Assembly (NCBI GenBank): GCA_001600055.1
Contig: BCIV01000006.1
Location: forward strand, 62,001 to 126,000
Source of the DNA: Filobasidium wieringae
Taxonomy: Eukaryota > Basidiomycota > Tremellomycetes > Filobasidiales > Filobasidiaceae
DNA length: 64,000 nucleotides
Direction: 5' to 3'
In this document: positions 10,863-21,139 of the stretch, piece by piece
How the letters are laid out: each line of letters begins with the position of its first letter
Position numbering within the stretch: the stretch's first letter is position 1
Notes under the pieces: generated by a model
Seen by the model: the letters and a program-made list of their open reading frames with translations, nothing else
What the model was told of the DNA's origin: nothing
The model's database searches: none
Program-made: the position numbers and the translations under genes

Positions 10863-12775
10863 ATGCCAATAGCAATTAAGAACCCAACAATGCTACCTCC
10901 TCAAGAAATTTTGACGACAGCGATAGCGGAACATGACTTTCAGAATCAGGAAACAGGTCAATCGGAGGACATCATAAACAAGGCGTTCGCAGCATTAGAC
11001 ACCCCAAATTCGGTCAGTGGCTGAAAGGTTACCCATCGAAATCCATTCGGTCTTAATAAACCGAACTCTCTACAGATTCCATTCTATGACCCTGCTAGCA
11101 CACCTCCCCTTACCGTATGCAGGTTCAGATGCATGCTCCAGGACACCGGCTATCCGCTCGAGGTGTACATGCCGCCAGGCGGGTCATCGCCTGGACAAGA
11201 GGATCTATATGGAAACGCTGTGGATTGGTCCCGGTTGAAGGAAAGATGGGTTGGCTGGGGCGTCGAGTAAGTGGTATAAGAGGAATGGTACCGATCAACC
11301 TATGCTCACACGGTATGCGTGAGAAGAGTGCCTGGAGAGCAGTCTTGGGTGAAGAAGGAGCTGTGTGGACCCGTTGCTATACATGAACAATTAGCAAATC
11401 TTGAGATCACATCGTCGCAACAGAAGCTGATGCTACCAGAAAGCGTGCATGGCAAATACCCCATACCCGGTCTGGGTGGCAATTACGCTGGTCTGCTGCT
11501 AAAGGCAAGCAGAGATTTAAGGCAACGTTTATTCCGCATAGGTGCTGATCACAAAGGTTCTCGCAGGTATATGATGCAGAAACAACTTACCAAGCTGCAT
11601 CGGCCTACACGTTTACCGGTATCCTATCGTCTTCGTCACTTCCTGCTTCTGATGACCAGGAAGATGACTCCAGCATGACTCAAACGGTACCGACTCTGCA
11701 TGTTCTTTCTTCGCCATACGAATCCTATCCTTTGAGATCCGCACCAATTGTAGCTGAAGGCAACGCCGAAAGAGACGAAGTCGTGGCGTACCTGCGAGGC
11801 GCATTCGCACAGGAAGATACCCTTGCGGCCGAATTCTTGCTGTTGGCTCTGATAGCCTCGGTCACTACTCGTGTACCGGGAGGTCCTCCGCTTGGGACGT
11901 TATCGTTGAATCTCTTGATACCTAAAGAAGCTCCAGCAAATAACGGGATATTCAAACGGATGACTGATGTCGTCGAATCGGTTAACCCGCTGGTGACGCC
12001 GGTAGAACTCTCCATCGGCCTACTATCGAACAAACCGTTCTTCCCCTATTCACAAGATGCTTCGAGCTCTATTGGACTACAATCGGGAGTTCTGCAGCTC
12101 GTGCCTTCCACCATCGTTCTGCTGAACGAAGACACTCTGCAGCCAGGTGATTTGAAGGATCGTGCGGTGAAAAATTTGAAAGCCATGATGGGAGTTGTTA
12201 AAGGTCAGAAGCTACGATATGAATTCCCATTCGTTGGCGAGGACTTTGGAATGGATGTCGATCTGGGTATCGTGTTGGTCGGGCAAGGAAAAAGTTTCAT
12301 GCCAGTAAGCCATAGATCGTGATAATGCGCACATCAATAGGCAGACTGAACTTCCACGCTCGTGCATAGGTTGACTTGCACGTACCGTTATTGAGTGGTT
12401 CGGAGCTACCGACGCTATCAGAAGTGGATGAGAGCAAACTCAACGGAATCAGACGTTACATATCTGAATCTCGAGCTGCAGCGAGTTCTCTCGAGATACC
12501 GGACGATGTAGCGGAGCATATCCAATCCGAATTCGTCCGATTGCGAAAAGAAGCGGGCGATGATGGTAAAGCCGTCGGGGAAGAGGACTTGAAACGGTGG
12601 ATGAGGATTGGCAGGTGGGTCAACAATCGGCTAGAGCGCTGATCATCCATGCTAACGCTTCGCCGGGACTAGGCTCTTGGCGCTGTCAAACGCGGATAGA
12701 CGTTTTACAAAAGAAGTATGGGACAGGGTGCTAGCCATGGATAAAGAAAGGATATCTCGATTGGAGTCTAGGTAG
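10863..12775 (+). CDS. MCM complex-binding protein (MCMBP/ETG1 family)
   Basis: Replication factor that binds the MCM2-7 helicase subunits and helps their assembly or unloading and sister cohesion. The start ATG at 10863 opens MPIAIKNPTMLPPQEIL. Later exons give VCRFRCMLQDTGYPLEVYMP, the MCMBP counterpart of FRGMVQDM, then VPGEQSWVKKELCGP, KYPIPGLGGNYAGLLLK, VYDAETTYQAASAYTFTGIL, AAEFLLLALIASVTTRVPG and GPPLGTLSLNLLIP. The VPGGPPLGTLSLNL segment is a strong family signature. The last exon ends LLALSNADRRFTKEVW and stops at 12775. The intron at 11515-11566 has a GC donor (AAG|gcaagc) with a normal ag acceptor; without it the frame runs to an early stop. I chose introns by restoring family motifs. 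Confidence 0.85.
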
Positions 12776-12925
12776 AAACAGACTTCTATCGACTGAGTGA
12801 CAGGACATGATATATTTCATCTTCATCAATTACTAGCAATGTTCTTTTGGCAATATGGTATTGGCTACAGTAAGATCCTCATCGCGTCGCGAGGGAAAAG
12901 TTGTTCCAGTAGGTTGCGACCCACT

Positions 12926-14031
12926 TTAGGAAGCGACGATGGCACCTCCGTTGACGTGGATGCTCTGTCCAGAGATGAAGGATCCGTCTGCGGAAGCGAG
13001 GAAGACGTAGGCGGGTCCCAATTCGGAAGGCTGACCGATTCGGCCGATGGGGGCAGGGTTCTTGAACCACTCGGAAAGGGTGTCCTTGTCCATGGCAGCC
13101 TCTTGGAGAGGAGTGTAGACTGGGCCGGGGCATACCGCCTATCGAGATATAAGATATCAGTCACTAATTTCAAAAGTAGAATAGATTGCTGATCGAATAC
13201 GCACGTTGACTCTGATTCCCTTGCTGATGAGCTGGTTGGAGAGGGCACGGACCATACCGACCTGAGCAGCCTTGGTCATGGTGTAATCGACCAAGCTGGG
13301 GGGTCCGGCGTAGGCGACCTGGGAAGAGGTCATGATGATGGAAGATCCCTTGCCCATGTGAGGAACGGCAGCACGGGTGAGGAAGAAGGTTCCTCGGATG
13401 TTGGTGTCGATAGTCCTGTTGAACTGCTCGGTAGGGAGGGTGGTGATGTCCTTGTTGTCGTACATGACGGAGGCGTTGTTTACCAAGACGTCAATTCGAC
13501 CCCAAGCGTTGACGACGGTCTCGACGATACGGTTGCATCCCTGCTCGTCACGGATGTCCTGGGGGATCAACAGACATTGACGTCCTGTGGGGAAACTGTT
13601 CAGCTACCGCTCTGATCGTGCAAATTCAAAGCGGGAAGCTTACCCAAACCCTTGATGGTCTGCTCGACCTTGTTGGCGTCAACCTGCTCCTCGGGCATGT
13701 AGACGATGGCTACGTCGGCACCTTCCATAGCGTACATGACAGCGGCAGCCCTACCGATACCAGAGTCACCTCCGGTAACGATAGTCTTTCGGTCGACCAT
13801 CTTTCCGGCAGGCTTGTAGGAAGAGAACTCATCCTCACCCTCCTGGTCGGTGGTCTTGGGGGTCTTGGCCATGTCGGCCTGGATACCGACGGCTCGGCCC
13901 TCGTCTCGCTGAGAGTGAGCGGCGTTGGAGAAGGCGGCAGGGCTGGGATGAGCACCAGAGTTGGTGTCGTTACCGGCGGCGGACTGCACGGTCGAGGCGG
14001 CGTCGGAGAGAGTCTGTTTGATGGCGTCCAT
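12926..14031 (-). CDS. Short-chain dehydrogenase/reductase
   Basis: NAD(P)-dependent oxidoreductase of the classical SDR fold; the substrate cannot be told from sequence. The N-terminal 70 residues are polar (KQTLSDAASTVQSAAGND), then the cofactor motif TGGDSGIG appears (T-G-x3-G-I-G), followed by VLVNNAS, the catalytic Ser in MTSSQVAYAG, and the Y-x3-K pair in DYTMTKAAQ. After an intron the C-terminal exon carries AVCPGPVYTPLQ and ends SIHVNGGAIVAS. Two introns are seen: one after GLG near 13640 and one after GIRVN near 13200. The polar N-terminal extension and GGDSGIGRA wording resemble bacterial YghA/YhdF-like and fungal stress-related SDRs. A TATA box lies 100 bp upstream. Confidence 0.88.
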
Positions 14032-14132
14032 TTTGAGTGAGGTTGTTTGTTTGTTTGTTTCTTTGTTTGTTGAGAAAGAGAAGGAGAGCGAGTGAGAGGC
14101 GATGAGTATGGAATGAGGATGTGTGTGCAGTG

Positions 14133-14139
14133 TTATATA
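14133..14139 (-). promoter_or_regulatory. TATA box of the short-chain dehydrogenase gene
   Basis: TATATAA on the minus strand about 100 bp upstream of the ATG at 14031. It is followed by a leader with repeated caaa units just before the start codon, typical of an untranslated leader. A clear TATA box suggests a regulated rather than housekeeping promoter. Confidence 0.5.
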
Positions 14140-14529
14140 GTGTACCGTCTGCTGGCTGGCTGGGATGAGTGACGCTCACTACTCGTCATCAAATGTTGAT
14201 GATGTCACGTTGCAGCGTTCCACCGACCACGACGCCTCGAGAGCTACTCCCGCAAACGAGACACCGCGTGGCAGTGAGTACGTCGCACATGCGGTAGTCG
14301 CCTCCACCTCGGTCTTCACCTCACGGAACCATCTCACCCTCCCATCCCTCACACTCTTCACACTCTTCACAGTCAACAAGGACTACGCAACAAGCAGGCA
14401 ATCACCGTTTGGGTATAGTCTCATCATCTACCAAATGGCAATAATACACGCAGATCATACGTATCACAACTCGTCGTCATCCTATTCATCACGCGTTCAT
14501 AATGTATCCTCCAGCCGCTGGACCAGCGA
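14140..14529. other. Intergenic between dehydrogenase promoter and CDF 3' end
   Basis: Short frames on both strands (for example 14165-14584 plus) overlap the 3' end of the transporter gene and have no motif. Nothing else is seen. Confidence 0.4.
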
Positions 14530-16721
14530 TCACTCCTCTTCGGAGGACGTGGGGCTCACAATCGATTTCCTTCTGACATCATGACGAGTCTCTGCCACCT
14601 GATGTTGCGCTCTACATGATATCGCGGAACAATTAGAAGCTGTAGGCTACGGTCAACTACGGGACCACAAGGACTACTCACGGATTCTCGCTTGAATAAT
14701 CCGCATGCACATAAGCTCGTGCGACCCCTTCCAAGCTCTCAATCAGACCCCTATCGAACCGAAAGATTGCGTTTGCACCAAACTTCCAGACAGCTCCATC
14801 TGAAGATCAGACTCACTGTAGTGTCTCCGTTACATCATGCGCATAATGCAAGGAACTCTTTTGAGGCAGAACGACGTCGATCTCTGCGACAATCTCATCA
14901 CCGAGATGATAGATCTCGCAATAGGATATTTGCAGCACCGGTTTGAATCGAGAGACGAGATAAAGGATTCGAGTGACTTCATGACCCTCGGCAGCTCGTC
15001 CAGAGACTGTTGAATGAAGGGACGATGTCAGTTCGATCGAGTAGTCACGCGGGATTGATAGCACTCGCGATTGGTAAAATTCTCGTGTAGCGTTTGACAC
15101 CATTGCCAAATGATGTAGCCACTCAATATCATCCCCCCGATCGGATCCAACAGCTTCCAGTGCAGAAGTCCACCCAGCCATGGAAAGCCAAGCGACATGA
15201 TGTTGAAGAAAACTATCCGTGCGACCGTTTAGTAACCATCCTTCGCATGCACGAAGTGGGAAACGACAGACCATCATTCTCGGCATCTTGAGCTAAGGCT
15301 CGAATCGCTGTAGATGGCATGTGGGCACACCATACCCAGCTATCATCAGACATGCGGGGTGTGAGTGCGGTACCGTGCATGTAGTAAGAGACCACCTACA
15401 TGATTCCTTTGATCACGATCGTCGCAATCATTGTTCTGATGGACCAACAGCCTATAATCAGCGATACCGTACTCATTATGGCGGAATTGGAACCTACCCA
15501 ATTCCTAGCCAGCTGAGTTCAGCTACTTCCCCCTCCCCTTCTCGAGTTGCCAATGCTCTTTGGAACGACTCGATGAAGACCTATACCGAAAAGGTATCAC
15601 ATGAGCTTTCAAGTAGCAGCTAGCTTTGCGAAATTCTGCGCACCTGAACGAACGAAGCGATCATCGTCACACTAAACACCAAAACCCCTAATGGTTCGAA
15701 CCTTTTCTTTCCCGCTGGGTACTTGTGTCGATCCCCTTTCCTGCCCATCGCCACGCTGGAGAGAAAGATGATTAGGGTGGAAACGAAATCCAAGAAGGAG
15801 TCGACAAAGGATGCGACGAGAGAGACCGAGGAGGAGGAGAGTACAGCTAGACCTTTTCCTAGTAGAAGAGCGATGTTGACTGCGAAGTTGACTAAGAAAG
15901 TTGCATATGCTATCAGTAGGGAAAACAAAAAGGCGATACACTGGGAGACGAACCATTGAGGGCTAGTCTGTTCTGTTTCTCTCGTTTCTCCTCCTTTGCC
16001 TGGGAACTAGCCAACAAAGGGTCCTCTTCTCGAGCATCGAGATGCCCGTTTGCATTCTCCCGCTCAGATCTTGGAGAATTCCGTTTCTCCCGTTTGCTTC
16101 CAGCAGACTGGGCTGTACCGTATGACCTTCCAGTCTCAAGATCTGTATCGCCCATACGGTCAAAGCCGGAGTTGGTGGGCTGGAAGGAAGTCACGATACT
16201 CGATGGTAGAGCGGAAGACAAGAGTTGATCCACTTCGACGTATTGCTCCCGTATGCGTGACATGTTCTCGTAGTATGGTCGAACCTGAACATGTATGGGC
16301 AGTTTTAGTTTCAAGCGGTGGAGGTTTCAAGGTCGGAAGGGGAAAAGGTAAGACCTTTTTCTTTAGCTTCTTGATCTCGTCGTCATCCACCGGTATATCT
16401 GAAAATGCTTCACCCATAGGACAGTCATCTATCAGCCTGTCTTACAAAGGGATTCATTAGTATGTAACGCTCAGATTCCTTTATTCGATATGCTTACACG
16501 CCAAGATCCAGGTCCGTTTCGAACGCATGCTTCGAACGAGGGATATTTGCCGTTCCGTGTACAGCCAGATGATTGAGAGCACCGCTGTACTTGTTAGAGG
16601 GGCTTTCGTGGCCAGCGGTTGAGGACAGACTGCGGTGTAAATGAGGATGAGCTCCATGAGAGTTATGAATCCCTAGAGCATTGCCGGCAGGTGGACTGGA
16701 CGGCCCAGAGGAGGGGCCCAT
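14530..16721 (-). CDS. Cation diffusion facilitator, Mn-CDF type
   Basis: Proton-coupled divalent metal exporter of an internal membrane or the plasma membrane. The N-terminal cytosolic part is long, with a His-rich stretch (HNSHGAHPHLHRS) and VRPYYENMSRIREQYVEVDQLL, typical of the plant MTP8-11/fungal Mn group. Membrane segments include FLVNFAVNIALLLGKGLAV and VASFVDSFLDFVSTLIIF. The metal site residues are D-x3-D in both TM2 (DSFLD) and TM5 (DAEND), the Mn-CDF pattern; Zn-CDFs have His in place of an Asp. HKYPAGKKRFEPLG follows TM2. Exons near 15240-15110 give NIMSLGFPWLGG and WKLLDPIGGMILSGYI. The C-terminal domain has IDVVLPQ and LEGVARAYVHADYSSENP, and the gene stops at 14530. Some internal intron edges near 14800 are uncertain. 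Confidence 0.87.
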
Positions 16722-17063
16722 CGGATGGAGAGCTACGAAGGGCGATGCTACCTGGATAGCTCTGCTGTCAGACTTGTCAGTAGCTTCAGTAGTAGTCCTT
16801 GCCGTTAACTTTTGTGAGGAGCTTGCTCATATCATTCCCGGGGTGTCGGAAGCAAAATATCCATCATGCGATTTGATTCCGTGTCTCGTTACGACGGGCA
16901 GTTGCATTTATGCATTTTCGCGTGAGTACCCGTTTTCGCTGTATCGTTCTCCTCTCTCTGTCTCTCTCTCAATCGACCGACTTTCGCACGTCTCGTTCAC
17001 CTAACGTTCCTCGACCAGTTCCGGTGTCACAGCCCACTTCACCCCACCTGTCACCTATAAACC
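16722..17063. other. Divergent promoter, CDF and Mei2-like genes
   Basis: 342 bp between two outward-facing starts. A pyrimidine-rich tract (tctctctgtctctctctc near 16955-16972) lies upstream of the plus-strand ATG and resembles a fungal core-promoter CT element. Confidence 0.4.
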
Positions 17064-19851
17064 ATGGCATACAACCCTAACTTCCAGTCTCATCCCGGTG
17101 GCATGTATCCTCCGGGTCAATCGCTTATGCGACCTGCAGGTGATGGTTTTCAAGCCGTTCCACCTGCCCGTAATCTACCACCACCATCTCGTCGGGGAGA
17201 CTCACGTCCCGATCAGAGGTTCTCAACCAACATCTCTACCAGTGGTGTCAATTCAGCCTCGTACATCTCTAGAGAACCGACATTTGAAAACGGTAGAAAT
17301 CCCTACTCCTACCCCTCGGTGTCTCCTGCCGGTCCAAGCGGGTCGAGTTCTGGAGGTCAGGGATACGGCCGTAATGATTCGCAACGTAAAGTCATTCAAG
17401 AAACCAATGGTAAGCTATGTTTTTCATATCGTTCGACAGGTTATGCTCCAGTGGTCGATCGTGAGGGATTTTGGACGCTTTCGGTCGCTTCGTCCCTATC
17501 CCGTCGCCGTTCGTAAAGCGCAAGGTCTCGTTGAAATTCGCAACACGGCAGTGTCAGTGATGGAACCGTCACCGTTTTTCTGACTCGGATAAGGATCTGG
17601 CCTATGAACAACCTTTCAGTGGCTCTGAAAATGCTCCGGTGAATCCTTTGTTAATCATATAAAGTTACTTAAGCCATCACAAGTCCTTCAACTAGTGATT
17701 GAGCACCCTAAGGAAACTCCGTCTGAAGCGAGCTTGAGGTTCTCTGAGGTCACAAGTTAGGGTCGTCCGTCAATAACTTGCAAGGTGACACCGCTTCGTC
17801 TCCTGACGTTCGTCCTACACGAGCCCATCCACCATCGCTTGACTTGACTCCTCTCAACTTCGTCCTCTCCAATCAATCGTTCTTCATTCACTCTTATCTT
17901 CCTCTTCCTACAGATAATGCGCCCTACGCCAACCATACTGAACGTCGAGATCCAGATGCGCACAGAAAACTTATTGGAGAAAGGATCCAGCGGGAGCGAC
18001 CATGCAGAACGCTTTTTGTCCGAAATGTGACCGTGAGTTTGCCCACTAATCGGCCTGCGAGTCGATCGGTCTTGACGGATCCTCAAATACCTAGTACGAG
18101 GCCAACTCTGCCGAAGTATTGCGCTCCTTCGAGGCGTTTGGCGAAACCAAACACCATTTCGATCTCGTCAAGAATCGTGGGATGATGTTCGTAACATATG
18201 TAAGCCTTCATGTGTTGAAACGGTGCGATAGTCGTGCAGTCCTCTGACTCGATAATGCAGTTTGACTACCGTGCCGCAGAACAAGCCAAAGAAGCGATGC
18301 ATGCTACGAAGGTCCTGAACCGGCCCGTAGGTACCTGAGATCCTGTGCATTCCGAGTTCGAACTAATAGGAAACCTTGCAGATTGATGTGCACTACAGCT
18401 TACCTCGAGCGGACGAATTGTCCGCTTCTTGCGATAGGGACAAGAATCAAGGGAGCTTGCTCGTTTCGTTGTCGAACGATCGCGAGGCGGATCCTGTCCA
18501 GGTCAGAAGAGCATGCTCCCGCTTTGGCGATATCAAGGAATTGCGACCGGGTCAGTTGAGAAAGTGAGCTGATATATCGATCTACGATTACATCCGGTTT
18601 CTGAGGCTCATTTTCCAATCCTTAGTACTGCTGTAATCGAATTCTTCGATAGCCGAGTAAGCCAGTTTATCCCCCGGTAGCATAGTATCAAGGCTGACTT
18701 CATTCGCAGGCTACGGTGGCGGCCTATGACGCATTGAATGATACACCGTTCGAAGGTGCAAGGTTGCTTCTGAAGTTCATTTGGGATGAAGCGGATAACA
18801 GTACAACGAGGTTAGTATCTCTCGCTCGTTTTGTGAGTGACTGCTGATTAGGATGTCTTTCTCAGCCGCCCTGCCAATGAGTCTGGCATGCGAAACGACA
18901 GACGGACGAGTACCGGTAGAAAGAGCCCTGAGCGGCAACATGCGAGATGCAAGTTGCTCCTTGTTCGTCAGCCTTGACATGTTTATTAATCGAAGGTTCA
19001 TTTCTCTTAGCTGCTCCATACCCTGACAGGAAACCGATCAACCCAGTACCGGCTGTAGGCAGAAACGACAATGTAAGTCAATTACCCTTGCTGGTTTATT
19101 CGACTCGCTTACACTTGTATGATTGACGTAATGATAGAACCGACTTCAAGACGCTCGCAAGATTCAAGATGTAAGCGAGTTTTCCTGTGATGGTAACCTC
19201 GTTTTCCCGTATTAATCCGCTTTGCCCACCAGCTGTTAGCATCGATTGGAAGTATAGCACCCACACCAGTACCCGCGCCCGCAGTGACGGCTCCTCCGCC
19301 AAGACAAGCTGGTCCGCCGAACTTGCCGAGGCCGAACATCGTTCCGTCCTATGCCTACGCTCCACCTGGGCCATCTGGCACTCACCAGGCAGGAGCTGGC
19401 TATTCTCAAGTGGCCAACCAATTCAAACCGCCTTTAACATCGTATCCAGCGCCGTCAATACCCCAGCGTGGCTACGATCAGGCCAGATATGGCCAACAGA
19501 CGATACCTTCCCTACAAACAGACAACGCGACGGGCTTGCCTGCCAATATTCTGGCTGCCGTGAATGCCATGAATAATCCAGGTCAGAATGCATACGTCAA
19601 CACTCCGATTCCCTCTTTCTCGCACCCTCCGGCGGCCTCACCTTACCTCGGGCAACCCCAAGTGCAATCATCACAAGCGGCACGACCGCCTGTACCGGCT
19701 GATCCTAACAGCAACGGCAACACGACTCAGGCTATGACACAACTCTTGGCGTTGCTAGTATGTCCCGGTTGATATTGCAGATCATGGAAATTTGCGAAGG
19801 CTTACTGATTCATCGCTCATCGTGTGTTAGGTCGCACAACAGCAAAAGTGA
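17064..19851 (+). CDS. Mei2-like protein with two RRM domains
   Basis: Predicted RNA-binding protein. The start ATG at 17064 gives MAYNPNFQSHPGG and a Pro/Ser/Gly-rich region. After a long first intron (about 17409-17912, roughly 500 bp) the protein continues DNAPYANHTERRDPDAHRK, then RRM1 with RTLFVRNVT and NRGMMFVTYFDYRAAEQA. The stretch IDVHYSLPRADE follows, as in Mei2 RRM1. RRM2 contains QGSLLVSL and ACSRFGDIKELR. The C-terminal third is Pro/Gln/Ala-rich and disordered, ending LLALLVAQQQK at 19851. The Mei2-specific third RRM of the fission-yeast and plant proteins is not visible, so the name indicates RRM1-2 resemblance only. Seven or more introns are needed, several tiny. Confidence 0.75.
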
Positions 19852-20142
19852 TCATTTGGGCTAGCTCATGACTTTGGCTGAATCGAACCTTACCGGGTCC
19901 CCACGCAATTGCTTCCCGTGTATCGATGGATCGGAATACTGTACTAAGGGAACCCAGTCATGCGTGTGAATTGCCAGTCACTATGTTGACATACATACTG
20001 ATTACGCATAGGGCCATGGATACCCTATCGAAAAGCTTCTGGTATAAGAGAGGAGTTACCTGGCTTACTTGGAAAATCGGTCAGTGTGCTATCTAGAGGA
20101 TATATAACCCTGATTGCTACACTGAATTATCTACCAAACTTA

Positions 20143-20228
20143 GCCCCATGAGCTCCGTTGGTAGAGCTTCCGACTTTTATCAATTCTGGTCTAATCGGAC
20201 GGTCGTGGGTTCGAGACCCACATGGGGC
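20143..20228 (+). tRNA. tRNA-Lys (anticodon TTT) with 14-nt intron
   Basis: Acceptor GCCCCAT/ATGGGGC pairs over 7 bp. The D arm is GCTC...GAGC, the anticodon stem TCCGA/TCGGA, and the T arm GTGGG-TTCGAGA-CCCAC. The 21-nt anticodon loop reads C-T-TTT-A, a 14-nt intron placed after position 37, then A. The mature length is 72. Base 8 is G rather than the nearly invariant U. A T-run (ttttt, about 20233-20240) provides a Pol III terminator. Confidence 0.9.
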
Positions 20229-20240
20229 TTCTTCCTTTTT

Positions 20241-21139
20241 GCCCGCCATTATCTCGTGATCCGTTGACTTTAACGCGGTTTTTTAGCTTTCATACGCAGC
20301 TCCTACATCTCAAGTGCTGCCTAGACTTTTTTTACGGCTCAAAACAGACGGGTTTCGGCCCATTTTCGCGAAACATCGAGTTGTGCGGATGCAAATTTTG
20401 GGTTCGAGCGCTGCTTCTTGTCCACCTTTTGCCGTCATTTTGTACTTGAGTGTGTGCCTTATGTCATCTTCAGACTGTCGTACCATACCTTTGTTGACTT
20501 TCGTGAAGAAATGCGATCCTAACACTCTCCTCCCTCTCCCACACTATCTGTAGCTTGAGCGCTTCTTGTCCTTCTGCCCATTTGCCGCCCTTGGCGCCCC
20601 CTGTCGAGTCCTTGCTCTTGTTGCCCCCCTTCTTCTTCTTCTTGTTCCGTATTGGTCGCAAACGCCCATCCAATACTAGTCATCACATTCCCCCGGCTGC
20701 TATTGGCTTCGTTCGAAACATCCAGAGTAATTTCGTGGTCGGTTCACTTGTTGTTTGGAGAGAAGAAAGTGGCAAAAATCCGGGTCGGCGCTGGTCTTTC
20801 GAACCCGAATCGTCGCGTACAATGGGATTGGTAGTTGTTCGGCAGCAAGTGGAAGTCCTCTTCTGACGCTCTCAAGATTAAAGCTTGAGAAGCGAAAAAA
20901 TCAGGACAATAACTAATGAGCATCCATTTCCATGACCAGTAGCCGGCTGTATTGTCCTTCCGAGTGACTATGCTTCTGAAGGTTGTCAATCGCGTCTCCG
21001 CCTTCGACAAACCTGCTGAACTGTTGGGCATGAAACACAAGACGACGAATGTATGCACTTGATATGGCTACACTAAGGGGTTTATACAACTTGTAAAGAG
21101 ACACGACATTTACAAGACGGTGAGATGATCCGCCTGATC
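20241..21139. other. Intergenic between tRNA-Lys and RING gene 3' end
   Basis: About 900 bp. Short overlapping frames on both strands have no family motif. The plus-strand pyrimidine tract near 20620-20650 is simple-sequence. No gene is supported. Confidence 0.4.

Noticed and set aside
13358..14040. Plus-strand frames opposite the dehydrogenase
   Set aside because: They are antisense shadows of a gene with clear SDR motifs.
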